Positions 6,563 to 13,390 of a stretch of 13,895 nucleotides of DNA are shown one piece after another (within the stretch, counting starts at the first letter, position 1; each line of letters opens with the position of its first letter). Origin of the DNA: an uncultured Collinsella sp. GTDB lineage: Bacteria; Actinomycetota; Coriobacteriia; Coriobacteriales; Coriobacteriaceae. Position numbers and translations under genes: made by a program. The DNA lies in assembly GCA_959602875.1 (NCBI GenBank), contig CAUGVQ010000051.1:1-13895 (forward strand), read 5' to 3'. The notes under the pieces are model-generated. The model was not told the origin of the DNA and made no database searches. It saw only the letters and a list, made by a program, of their open reading frames with translations.

Positions 6563-8173
6563 ATGCGCGATCTTATGAACAGGGCCCTCTCTCGCCGCAC
6601 GTTCCTCGGCGCCGCCGGTGCTGCCGCCACGGTAGCTGGTCTCGGTCTCGCCGGCTGCGGCAACAGCGAGACGCCTGCGCAGGGTAGTGGCTCTGCGGGT
6701 ACGACGGGTGGCGGCACCATCACCGCTGGTTCCGCGTACGCTCCGTCGGATTACAACCCGACGTCCACCTCTTCGGCGTTCTGCCTGGGTGCCAACTGGC
6801 ACGTTCTCGAGGGCCTCTACGGCACCGACCCGCATGACTACAGCACGTTCAACGAGCTTGCCGCAGGCGACCCCGAGCAGACCGATGACACGCACTTCAC
6901 CATCGCGCTCCGCGAGGGCGCCAAGTTCTCCACGGGTGACGCTGTGACCGCCGCTGACATCGTGGAGTCCTTCGACCGCACGAAGGCCAACGCCACCTAC
7001 GCCGCGTTCCTGACCCCGATCGAGTCGCTCGAGGCAACTGACGAAGCCACCATCACCGTCACCACCACGATCGCCAACTTCTCGCTGCTCAAGGAGCGCC
7101 TGGCTCTCGTCCGCGTCTTCCCGTCCGGCACCACCGACGAGGAGCTCGCCGATACGCCCGTTGGCTCCGGCCCCTGGATGTACGACGCGATTACCGACAA
7201 CACGGTCGATCTCGTCCCCAACCCCGACTACAACGGCGACTACCCGGCGGAGGACGCGGGCCTGCACTACGACATCCTCACCGACGCTACCGCTCGTATG
7301 ACTGCCCAGCAGCAGGGCACCACGCTCGTTATGGAGTCCGTCACCGCTGACGCCATCGAGACCATCGAGGGCGCTGGCTGCAAGGTGGACAAGGTCCAAG
7401 GCTTCGGCACCCGCTTCATCATGTTCAACACCACCAAGGCCCCGTGGGACAACGTCACTGCCCGTAAGGCCGTGATGTACGCTCTCAACACCGACCAGAT
7501 GATTGAGAACATCTTCAGCGGTCTCGCCACCGCCGCCAAGTCCTACATTCCGCAGGACTTCCCCAACTATCAGGAGGCCGCCACGGTCTACACCTACGAT
7601 GCCGACCAGGCGAAGTCCCTGCTTTCCGAGGCTGGCGTGACCCCGGGCAACCTCGTGATCCGCACCACGGACAACACCCAGGCCGAGCAGATGGGCATCC
7701 AGGCCCAGCAGGACCTCGAGGCCCTCGGCTTCACCGTCGAGATTCGCACCGAGACCTCGCAGGCCACCTACGCTGCCATCGACGGCGGTTCCGATGACTT
7801 CGACATCCTTATCGCCCCGGGCGACCCGAGCTGCTGGGGCGCCGACCCCGACCTGCTGCTCAACTGGTGGTACGGCGACAACGTCTGGCAGCAGACCCGT
7901 ACCGGTTGGGGAGAGTCCGCTGAGTTCGCTCAGATCCGCGAGCTCATGAACTCCGCTCTCGGCCAGTCCGGCGACGAGCAGCAGGCCACTTGGAAGCAGG
8001 TTTACGACATCATCGCCGACAACTGCGTCCTGTACCCGCTCGTTCATGTCCAGACGGTCACCGCTTCCTGGGCCGACGCCTCCACGGCGCCCAAGGGCGT
8101 TGCCATCGACGGCTTCGAGGGTATCGGCACCACGGGCATGAGCTTCATCGGCTGCAAGACGGTCTCTGCCTAA
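6563..8173 (+). CDS. ABC transporter substrate-binding lipoprotein, family 5 (oligopeptide/sialic acid type)
   Basis: A 536-residue extracellular solute receptor that would deliver ligand to the permeases encoded downstream. The N-terminus has a twin-arginine signal (SRRTFLGAA, Arg11-Arg12), a hydrophobic Ala/Gly stretch and a lipobox LAGC with Cys32 as the lipidated residue, so it is probably a Tat-exported lipoprotein. A Gly/Ser-rich tether follows. The body is a class C (DppA/OppA, SBP_bac_5) binding protein: WHVLEGLYGTDP, ALREGAKFSTGDAVTAADIVESFDR and RKAVMYALNTDQMIENIFSG are family landmarks. The ATG at 6563 has TTGGAG (6552-6557) five bases upstream. Codons are rich in GCT, CGT, GGT and TCC compared with the repair genes upstream, which suggests high expression. 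The ligand cannot be read from sequence; the neighbouring lyase and kinase favour sialic acid or a derivative over peptides. Confidence 0.93.
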   Translation: MRDLMNRALSRRTFLGAAGAAATVAGLGLAGCGNSETPAQGSGSAGTTGGGTITAGSAYAPSDYNPTSTSSAFCLGANWHVLEGLYGTDPHDYSTFNELAAGDPEQTDDTHFTIALREGAKFSTGDAVTAADIVESFDRTKANATYAAFLTPIESLEATDEATITVTTTIANFSLLKERLALVRVFPSGTTDEELADTPVGSGPWMYDAITDNTVDLVPNPDYNGDYPAEDAGLHYDILTDATARMTAQQQGTTLVMESVTADAIETIEGAGCKVDKVQGFGTRFIMFNTTKAPWDNVTARKAVMYALNTDQMIENIFSGLATAAKSYIPQDFPNYQEAATVYTYDADQAKSLLSEAGVTPGNLVIRTTDNTQAEQMGIQAQQDLEALGFTVEIRTETSQATYAAIDGGSDDFDILIAPGDPSCWGADPDLLLNWWYGDNVWQQTRTGWGESAEFAQIRELMNSALGQSGDEQQATWKQVYDIIADNCVLYPLVHVQTVTASWADASTAPKGVAIDGFEGIGTTGMSFIGCKTVSA

Positions 8174-8203
8174 CCCATGGTTACGGTCGTCTCTCAGCTG
8201 TAT

Positions 8204-8233
8204 AGGCGAACGCGCCTGCAACTGAAGAGGCGC
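8204..8233 (+). promoter_or_regulatory. Mutually exclusive small hairpins before the intercistronic stem
   Basis: AGGCG (8204-8208) can pair with CGCCT (8213-8217), or GCGCCT (8212-8217) can pair with AGGCGC (8228-8233). The shared segment means only one can form at a time, just ahead of the strong stem at 8241-8279. This is suggestive of RNA-level control but unproven. Confidence 0.3.
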
Positions 8234-8240
8234 TAAGGCA

Positions 8241-8279
8241 GGATGGGGCCCGGGCACACGCTATTGCCCGGGCCCTTCC
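8241..8279 (+). terminator. Strong intercistronic hairpin after the binding-protein gene
   Basis: GGGCCCGGGC (8246-8255) pairs perfectly with GCCCGGGCCC (8266-8275) around a 10-base loop, and GGA/TCC at the base extends it past a bulged T. The tail is TTCCATT, not a full T-run. It lies between the binding-protein gene and the permease gene, where such stems commonly cause partial termination or protect the upstream mRNA, giving excess binding protein. Confidence 0.75.
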
Positions 8280-8311
8280 ATTCGTAAGGGAACAAAGGAG
8301 AGGGGAGAGTC

Positions 8312-9277
8312 ATGAACAACCTTTTGCGCCTTATCGGCCGACGCCTCGTCGCGTTGCCGATCATGGCCTTGGGCGTCACGCTGCTGGTGTTTTTCCTCAT
8401 GTCCTTCACCGACCCGTCCATCCCCGCGCGTACCGTACTCGGTGAGGGCGCGTCGCCGGAGCAGGTCGCGGAGTACATGGACGAGCACGGCATGAACGAC
8501 CCGTGGCCGGTGCGCTATGTCGACTACATCGCCGGTTTGGTCCAAGGGGACCTCGGCACGTACGGTAGCCGTCAGACGCCGGTCGCCACCGCGATTGCCT
8601 CCGCGCTGCCGATTACGATGCAACTCACGTTCTTCGGTCTTTTGCTGGCGGCCGTCTTCTCGTTTACGCTGGGTGTCATATCGGCTTTGTATCGAGATAG
8701 GTGGCCCGACCAGATTATCCGCGTGATTTCGATCGCGGGTATCGCTACGCCCTCCTTCTGGCTTGCGGTCCTGCTTATTCTCGCGGTCACCTTGGGCGGG
8801 CTTACCCGCGTGTTCCCGTCTTCGGGAGCGCTGCCCGACCTGTTCGCCAACCCGGCGGGCTATTTTGGCCGCATGATTATGCCGGCTATCGCCTTGGCGT
8901 TCCCTGTCATCGGCCAGATGACTCGTATCGTGCGTACGGCCATGGTCGAGGAGCTTGATAAGGACTACGTCAAGACCGCGCGAGGCGGTGGCATTCCTGA
9001 GAACATCGTCATCGCCCGCAACGTCCTGCGCAACGCCCTCATCACGCCGATCACCACGCTCGGCCTGAAGATCGGTTACCTCATGGGCGGCGCTGTGGTC
9101 ATCGAGGTCATTTTCGCTCTGCCTGGTATGGGCACCCTCATTCAGCAGGGCATCACCGGCGGCGAGATCATGCTCGTTCAGGGCGTCGTCGTGGTGGTGG
9201 CGTTGGCCTTTGTCATCATCAACATCGTGGTTGACATGCTCTACCTGCTCATCAACCCGCGCATTAGGACGGTGTAG
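8312..9277 (+). CDS. ABC transporter permease, DppB/OppB type
   Basis: A 321-residue inner-membrane permease forming half of the translocation pore. It starts with RLIGRRLVALPIMALGVTLLVFFL, the usual first helix of DppB/OppB proteins, followed by a large outside loop (DPSIPARTVLGEG...), GDLGTYGSRQTPV, and four or five further helices. The cytoplasmic coupling (EAA-like) loop is ELDKDYVKTARGGGIPENIV near residues 213-232, and the C-terminal GGAVVIEVIFALPGMGTL is characteristic. The length is normal. The ATG at 8312 is backed by a strong purine-rich site (AAAGGAG at 8294-8300 and GGGGAG at 8302-8307). It is separated from the binding-protein gene by 138 bases with hairpins, and its stop is three bases before the next start, so permease and fusion protein are co-translated. 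The partner pore half is in the fusion protein. Confidence 0.94.
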   Translation: MNNLLRLIGRRLVALPIMALGVTLLVFFLMSFTDPSIPARTVLGEGASPEQVAEYMDEHGMNDPWPVRYVDYIAGLVQGDLGTYGSRQTPVATAIASALPITMQLTFFGLLLAAVFSFTLGVISALYRDRWPDQIIRVISIAGIATPSFWLAVLLILAVTLGGLTRVFPSSGALPDLFANPAGYFGRMIMPAIALAFPVIGQMTRIVRTAMVEELDKDYVKTARGGGIPENIVIARNVLRNALITPITTLGLKIGYLMGGAVVIEVIFALPGMGTLIQQGITGGEIMLVQGVVVVVALAFVIINIVVDMLYLLINPRIRTV

Positions 9278-9280
9278 GCC

Positions 9281-11344
9281 ATGGCAACGATTCGTGAGAA
9301 CAAAACCGCCCAGCTCGAGCAGGCCGCCGCTAAGGGCGCGAAGTTCGCGGGCTTCAAGAAGATGAGCACGTCGAGCAAGATCTCGCTGATCCTGCTCGTG
9401 ATCGTCGCGCTGTCGGCGATCCTCGCCCCCGTTATCGCGCCGCACAATCCGCTCGAGATTACGCGCGCATACCAGCCGCCCTCGGCTGAGCATATCTTCG
9501 GCACCGACAATGCTGGCCGCGACATCCTGTCGCGCATGCTCTACGGTGGCCAGTACTCGCTTATCATCGGCTTTGGCGCCACGCTGTTCGCGCTGGTGTG
9601 CGGCTCTGTCATCGGCGCTATCGCCGCTGTGTCTCGTAAGTGGGTCTCCGAGGTCATCATGCGCGTCCTCGACGTCGTCATGTCCATCCCCGGCATCGCT
9701 CTCGCCGCGATCCTGGTGCTTATCCTCGGCAACTCCGTGCCGGCCATCATCTTCTCCATTGGCTTTATGTACACTCCGCAGATCGCGCGCATTGTCCGCG
9801 CTAACGTGGTGTCCGAGTACGGCGAGGACTACGTGCGCGCCGTCATCGTCTCCGGCGCCCGTGCGCCGTGGATCTTGATGAAGCACGTGCTGCGCAACTG
9901 CATCGCGCCCATCATGGTCTTCACGGTTACGCTCGTGGCAGACGCCATCATCTTCGAGGCTTCCCTCACCTTCATCGGTGCCGGCATCGCCGAGCCCACC
10001 GCCACCTGGGGCAACATCCTGTCCTCCGCTCGTGACGGCGTGCTTTTGGGCCGCTGGTGGCAGGCGCTCTTCCCGGGCCTCGCCATCATGGTCACCTGCC
10101 TTGCGCTGAACATCCTCTCCGAGGGCCTCACCGACGCCATGGCCGCTGCGCCCGGCGCCGCCAAGCTCGACGAGAGCGAAGAGGACGCTGAACAGCGTCG
10201 CGCTGACGACATCCTCGCTGCCGACCCGGTCCGTGCCTACAAGGAGCAGGAGGCAGCCCTCAACCGACGTCTCACCGCGCTCCGCGAGGTGGAGCTCAAG
10301 CGCCACGACCGCCATGTCCCCGATCACTCGGTCGAGCCCTTGCTTTCGGTGCGCAACCTCTCCATTGGCTTCGAGCACCACGGTGACGTGAAGGTCGTCG
10401 ACGGCGTGTCGTTCGACGTGCGCCCCGGCCAGTGCATGGCGCTTGTGGGCGAGTCCGGTTGCGGCAAGTCCATCACCACCAAGGTCATCATGAGCCTGAC
10501 CGATCCGGACGAGCATGTCACCGGCGAGGTACTCTTCAAGGGCAAGGATCTGGTGAAACTCACCAAGGAGGAGCATCGCAAGCTCCTCGGTCACGAGATC
10601 GCGATGGTTTACCAGGACGCTCTCTCCTCGCTCAACCCCTCGATGCTCATCTCCGCTCAGATGAAGCAGCTCACCAGCCGCGGCGGCACCCGTTCCGCCG
10701 AGGACTTGCTCGAGCTCGTGGGCCTCGATCCCAAGCGCACGCTCGAGAGCTACCCGCATGAGCTTTCCGGTGGTCAGCGCCAGCGCGTGCTCATCGCTAT
10801 GGCACTCACGCGTGACCCGTCGCTCGTCATCTGCGACGAGCCCACCACGGCTCTCGACGTGACGGTGCAGAAGCAGGTCATCAAGCTTCTGAACGACCTG
10901 CAGGATAAGCTCGGCTTCGCGATGATCTTCGTTTCCCATGACCTGGCGCTCGTCGCCGAGGTCGCGAGCGACATCACGGTCATGTACGCCGGTCAGATCG
11001 TGGAGCAGGCGCCCACTACCGAGCTCCTCACCAACCCGATTCACGAGTACACGCGAGGCCTTTTGGGCTCGGTGCTCTCCATCGAGGAGGGCGTGCAAGA
11101 GGGAACGCGTCTGCACCAGGTACCCGGCTCCGTGCCGAGCCCGCAGGACTTCCCGCGCGGCGACCGCTTTGCCCCGCGCTCGAGCCATCCTACGCTCGGT
11201 CTCGACGTGCACCCCATCCTAAAGACGCTCCCGGGCGACGTGTACCACCGTTTCTCGGAGCTCCCCGACGAGTACCTCAAGGAGAACGGCCTTACGCCCT
11301 ATCTTGAGAAGCTTTCCACCACGACCGCTGGGGAGGTGAGGTAG
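9281..11344 (+). CDS. Permease-ATPase fusion of a PepT-family ABC importer (DppC + DppD)
   Basis: A single 687-residue chain joins two subunits normally encoded separately. Residues ~1-290 are a DppC/OppC permease: a cytoplasmic N-terminus, a first helix at ~37-50, PHNPLEITRAYQPPSAEHIFGTDNAGRDILSRMLYG, and the coupling loop EYGEDYVRAVIVSGARAPWI. Residues ~293-350 are a charged, probably helical linker (DESEEDAEQRR, KEQEAALNRRLTALREVELKRH). Residues ~353-687 are a DppD-like ATPase with Walker A GESGCGKS (390-397), signature LSGGQ (495-499), Walker B with Asp519-Glu520 in ICDEPTTALD, the switch histidine in FVSHDLAL, and an oligopeptide-type C-terminal region. The chain reads through without a stop or frameshift, so the fusion is real in this sequence. 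It starts 3 bases after the first permease stop and ends directly before the second ATPase. The same fused arrangement is, from memory, described for SatC and SiaG of sialic acid importers. Confidence 0.94.
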   Translation: MATIRENKTAQLEQAAAKGAKFAGFKKMSTSSKISLILLVIVALSAILAPVIAPHNPLEITRAYQPPSAEHIFGTDNAGRDILSRMLYGGQYSLIIGFGATLFALVCGSVIGAIAAVSRKWVSEVIMRVLDVVMSIPGIALAAILVLILGNSVPAIIFSIGFMYTPQIARIVRANVVSEYGEDYVRAVIVSGARAPWILMKHVLRNCIAPIMVFTVTLVADAIIFEASLTFIGAGIAEPTATWGNILSSARDGVLLGRWWQALFPGLAIMVTCLALNILSEGLTDAMAAAPGAAKLDESEEDAEQRRADDILAADPVRAYKEQEAALNRRLTALREVELKRHDRHVPDHSVEPLLSVRNLSIGFEHHGDVKVVDGVSFDVRPGQCMALVGESGCGKSITTKVIMSLTDPDEHVTGEVLFKGKDLVKLTKEEHRKLLGHEIAMVYQDALSSLNPSMLISAQMKQLTSRGGTRSAEDLLELVGLDPKRTLESYPHELSGGQRQRVLIAMALTRDPSLVICDEPTTALDVTVQKQVIKLLNDLQDKLGFAMIFVSHDLALVAEVASDITVMYAGQIVEQAPTTELLTNPIHEYTRGLLGSVLSIEEGVQEGTRLHQVPGSVPSPQDFPRGDRFAPRSSHPTLGLDVHPILKTLPGDVYHRFSELPDEYLKENGLTPYLEKLSTTTAGEVR

Positions 11345-12184
11345 ATGAGCGAGAAGACTGCTGCGTCCCGCGGGAACGAACCCATCATCTTCCTCGATGA
11401 CATCTGCGTGACGTTCAAGACGCGAACCGGCTCGCTGTTCAAGCCAAACCTCGTGCACGCCGTTAACCACGTGACGCTCAAGCTCATGCCGGGTGAGACC
11501 ATCGGTATCGTGGGCGAGTCCGGCTGCGGCAAGTCCACCACGGCCAACGTTATGTGCGGCCTGCAGGCACCCACCTCGGGCAAGGTCTACTTCAAGGGCG
11601 TCGACGTCACCAAGCGCACCGCTGAGGAGCGCCGCCAGATCGGCCGCGTGGTCTCGGTCGTGTTCCAGGACCCGTCGACGGCGCTGAACCCGCGCATGAT
11701 CGTGCACGACCAGCTGCTCGACCCGCTGCTCGTACACGAGGTGGGAAGCCCCGAGGAGCGCGAGCGCCGCATTCGCGAGCTCGTGAGCCTGGTGGGTCTT
11801 CCCAAGAGCGCACTCAACGTGCTGCCCGGCCAGCTTTCGGGTGGTCAGCGCCAACGCGTCGCCATCGCGCGCGCTATGTCGCTCAACCCCGACGCCATCA
11901 TCGCCGACGAGCCCACCTCGGCGCTCGACGTGTCGGTGCGCGCGCAGATCCTGAACCTGCTCACCGATCTCAAGCGTGACCTGGGGCTGTCGATGATGTT
12001 CATCAGCCACGACATCCAGACGGTCCGCTACATCTCCGACAAGATCGTCGTCATGAACGGCGGCAAGATCGTGGAGGAGGGACCGGCGAGCCAGGTCTTC
12101 AACGAGCCGCGCGATCCGTATACGCGGATGCTGCTCGGCGCGGCGCCGTCGCTGCTCCATCCCAAGCTGGGAGAGAGTGCGTAA
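11345..12184 (+). CDS. ABC transporter ATP-binding protein, DppF/OppF type
   Basis: A 279-residue cytoplasmic ATPase, the second nucleotide-binding half of the importer. Landmarks are Walker A GESGCGKS (57-64), the Q-loop in SVVFQDPSTALNPRM, signature LSGGQ (164-168), Walker B Asp188-Glu189 in IIADEPTSALD, and the switch histidine in MFISHDIQTVRYIS. The C-terminal tail (EPRDPYTRMLLGAAPSL) is the shortened form of the oligopeptide-transporter extension. The ATG immediately follows the TAG of the fusion gene (11342-11344), with GGGGAGGTGAGG upstream as ribosome site, so translation is probably coupled. It should pair with the ATPase half of the fusion protein. A terminator-like hairpin follows 14 bases after its stop, closing the transporter unit. 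Confidence 0.94.
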   Translation: MSEKTAASRGNEPIIFLDDICVTFKTRTGSLFKPNLVHAVNHVTLKLMPGETIGIVGESGCGKSTTANVMCGLQAPTSGKVYFKGVDVTKRTAEERRQIGRVVSVVFQDPSTALNPRMIVHDQLLDPLLVHEVGSPEERERRIRELVSLVGLPKSALNVLPGQLSGGQRQRVAIARAMSLNPDAIIADEPTSALDVSVRAQILNLLTDLKRDLGLSMMFISHDIQTVRYISDKIVVMNGGKIVEEGPASQVFNEPRDPYTRMLLGAAPSLLHPKLGESA

Positions 12185-12197
12185 GGCATCGTGTTCA

Positions 12198-12224
12198 AGG
12201 GCGCGTTCTTTGAGGACGCGCCCT
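12198..12224 (+). terminator. Terminator-like hairpin closing the transporter genes
   Basis: AGGGCGCGT (12198-12206) and ACGCGCCCT (12216-12224) pair perfectly around a 9-base loop, followed by CTTTG. The right arm overlaps CCCTC (12221-12225), which can instead pair with GAGGG (12231-12235), so two alternative stems share bases. Confidence 0.7.
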
Positions 12225-12280
12225 CTTTGAGAGGGTTCGTGAAGCCTCGCCATGTGGCCTTGCCGCTGTGTGCGGCGCGC

Positions 12281-12317
12281 TACCATGGGAGGCCGGTGTG
12301 GCACGGTCATGCCACGC
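12281..12317 (+). promoter_or_regulatory. Candidate -10 and dyad upstream of the aldolase gene
   Basis: TACCAT (12281-12286) lies in GCTACCATGG, which matches 9 of 10 bases of the -10 region before the NlpC/P60 gene. No well-spaced -35 is clear; TTGCCG (12260-12265) is only 15 bases away. Just downstream, GTGGCA (12298-12303) and TGCCAC (12310-12315) form a 6-bp dyad that could be an operator or a leader hairpin. Confidence 0.3.
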
Positions 12318-12361
12318 GTATCGTCAACGGGCGCAGGCGGAATAGCCTCGCGCCAAACCAT

Positions 12362-12368
12362 GAAGGAG
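12362..12368 (+). promoter_or_regulatory. Ribosome binding site fixing the aldolase GTG start
   Basis: GAAGGAG ends 5 bases before the GTG at 12374. It decides for this GTG over the in-frame ATG at 12191, which lies in the terminator region and would add 61 residues unrelated to the family. Confidence 0.8.
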
Positions 12369-12373
12369 CAATT

Positions 12374-13294
12374 GTGGACAACAAGAGATTCAGCGGTGTC
12401 ATTCCTCCCGTGGTGGTGCCGCTTACCCAGGACCGCAAGCTTGATGTGCCCTCGTTCGAGCGCAACATCAACCGCATGATCGAGGCGGGCGTTGACGGCC
12501 TGTTCATCCTGGGCTCTTCCTCCGAGGTCGTGTTCTCGACCGATGAGCGCCGTACCGAGATCATCGAGAACATGGTGCGCATCGTCGACCATCGCGTGCC
12601 GGTTCTCGCGGGCATCATCGATACCGAGACCGAGCGCATGATCGAGCACGGCAAGCGTGCCGAGCAGATGGGCGTCGACGCGCTCGTGGCCACCTGCCCG
12701 TTCTACGCGCTCCAGGGCATCAACGAGATCGAGTGGAGCTTCCGCTGCCTGCATGATGCGCTCGATCTGCCCATCTTTGCCTACGACATCCCGGTGTGCG
12801 TGCACAACAAGCTCGATGTGGACATGCTCATCCGTCTTGGTGTCGACGGCGTGCTCGCCGGCGTGAAGGACTCCTCGGGCGACGATGTGTCGTTCCGCCG
12901 CCTCATCCTCAAGAACCGCGACGCGGGACATCCGCTGCAGCTCCTCACCGGTCACGAGGTCGTGGTCGACGGAGCGTATCTCGGCGGTGCCGACGGCTCG
13001 GTGCCGGGTCTTGCCAACGTCGAGCCCTACGGCTACGTCCGCCAGTGGAAGGCCGCGCAGGCCGGCGACTGGGAGGCCGTCCGAGATGAGCAGGACCGTC
13101 TTGCCCGCATTATGGAGATCACCTCGGTGACCTCCGGTGTTCAGGGCTTCGGCGCCGGCGTCGGCGCCTTCAAGACGGCTCTTCAGCTCATGGGCGTGTT
13201 TGAGACCAACCAGATGCCGCGCCCCGTTCACTCGCTCAAGGGCGAGAACGTCGAGGCAATCCGTCGTGTCCTTGTGGACAACGGCCTTCTGTAA
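12374..13294 (+). CDS. nanA: DapA/NanA-superfamily aldolase, probable N-acetylneuraminate lyase
   Basis: A 306-residue class I aldolase of the dihydrodipicolinate synthase/N-acetylneuraminate lyase superfamily. Sialic acid lyases split N-acetylneuraminate into N-acetylmannosamine and pyruvate through a Schiff base. The predicted catalytic pair is Tyr137 (FAYDIP) and Lys165 (GVKDSSGD), exactly the numbers of E. coli NanA, and the length is typical. The substrate motifs differ: the usual GxxGE reads GSSSE (47-51), with Ser50 for the Gly, and the Asp-Glu pair that holds the sialic acid side chain in E. coli reads His194-Glu195 (TGHE). The gene lies between a sialic-acid-type importer and a ROK kinase and has its own leader and a terminator behind it. 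Alternatives are another keto-acid aldolase, such as 2-keto-3-deoxy-sugar-acid aldolase. A biosynthetic DapA is unlikely in this context. Confidence 0.72.
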   Translation: MDNKRFSGVIPPVVVPLTQDRKLDVPSFERNINRMIEAGVDGLFILGSSSEVVFSTDERRTEIIENMVRIVDHRVPVLAGIIDTETERMIEHGKRAEQMGVDALVATCPFYALQGINEIEWSFRCLHDALDLPIFAYDIPVCVHNKLDVDMLIRLGVDGVLAGVKDSSGDDVSFRRLILKNRDAGHPLQLLTGHEVVVDGAYLGGADGSVPGLANVEPYGYVRQWKAAQAGDWEAVRDEQDRLARIMEITSVTSGVQGFGAGVGAFKTALQLMGVFETNQMPRPVHSLKGENVEAIRRVLVDNGLL

Positions 13295-13302
13295 ACCATG
13301 AG

Positions 13303-13328
13303 AGGGGCGGGCGCGCGAGCCCGCCCCT
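13303..13328 (+). terminator. Rho-independent terminator after the aldolase gene
   Basis: AGGGGCGGGC (13303-13312) pairs with GCCCGCCCCT (13319-13328) around GCGCGA, followed by TGTTTTG. It starts 8 bases after the aldolase stop and is the best terminator in the window. Confidence 0.85.
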
Positions 13329-13390
13329 GCTGTTTTGCGGTCCGGTGCCGTTTGGTGCCGGCGCTGCTCACTTGGGCGATAGGGGAGACT

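Noticed and set aside
8261..11212. A 983-codon open frame on the reverse strand, with others of about 485 to 850 codons at 1851-3311, 3912-5732, 6374-8257 and 11219-13765
   Set aside because: They mirror genuine, motif-rich genes on the + strand; the translations are rich in His, Arg, Asp and Gly without recognisable domains, as expected from GC-rich antisense frames.
6563..12184. Importer as a plain dipeptide/oligopeptide transporter
   Set aside because: Not excluded by the domains alone, but the permease-ATPase fusion and the lyase and kinase neighbours fit sialic acid uptake better, and no peptidase is present.
12191..12373. A 61-residue N-terminal extension of the aldolase from the ATG at 12191
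   Set aside because: It spans a terminator hairpin and candidate promoter, while a good ribosome site precedes the GTG at 12374, whose product has standard family length and catalytic numbering.
12374..13294. Aldolase as biosynthetic dihydrodipicolinate synthase (DapA)
   Set aside because: No lysine or diaminopimelate genes are nearby, and the importer and ROK kinase context fits a catabolic lyase better.
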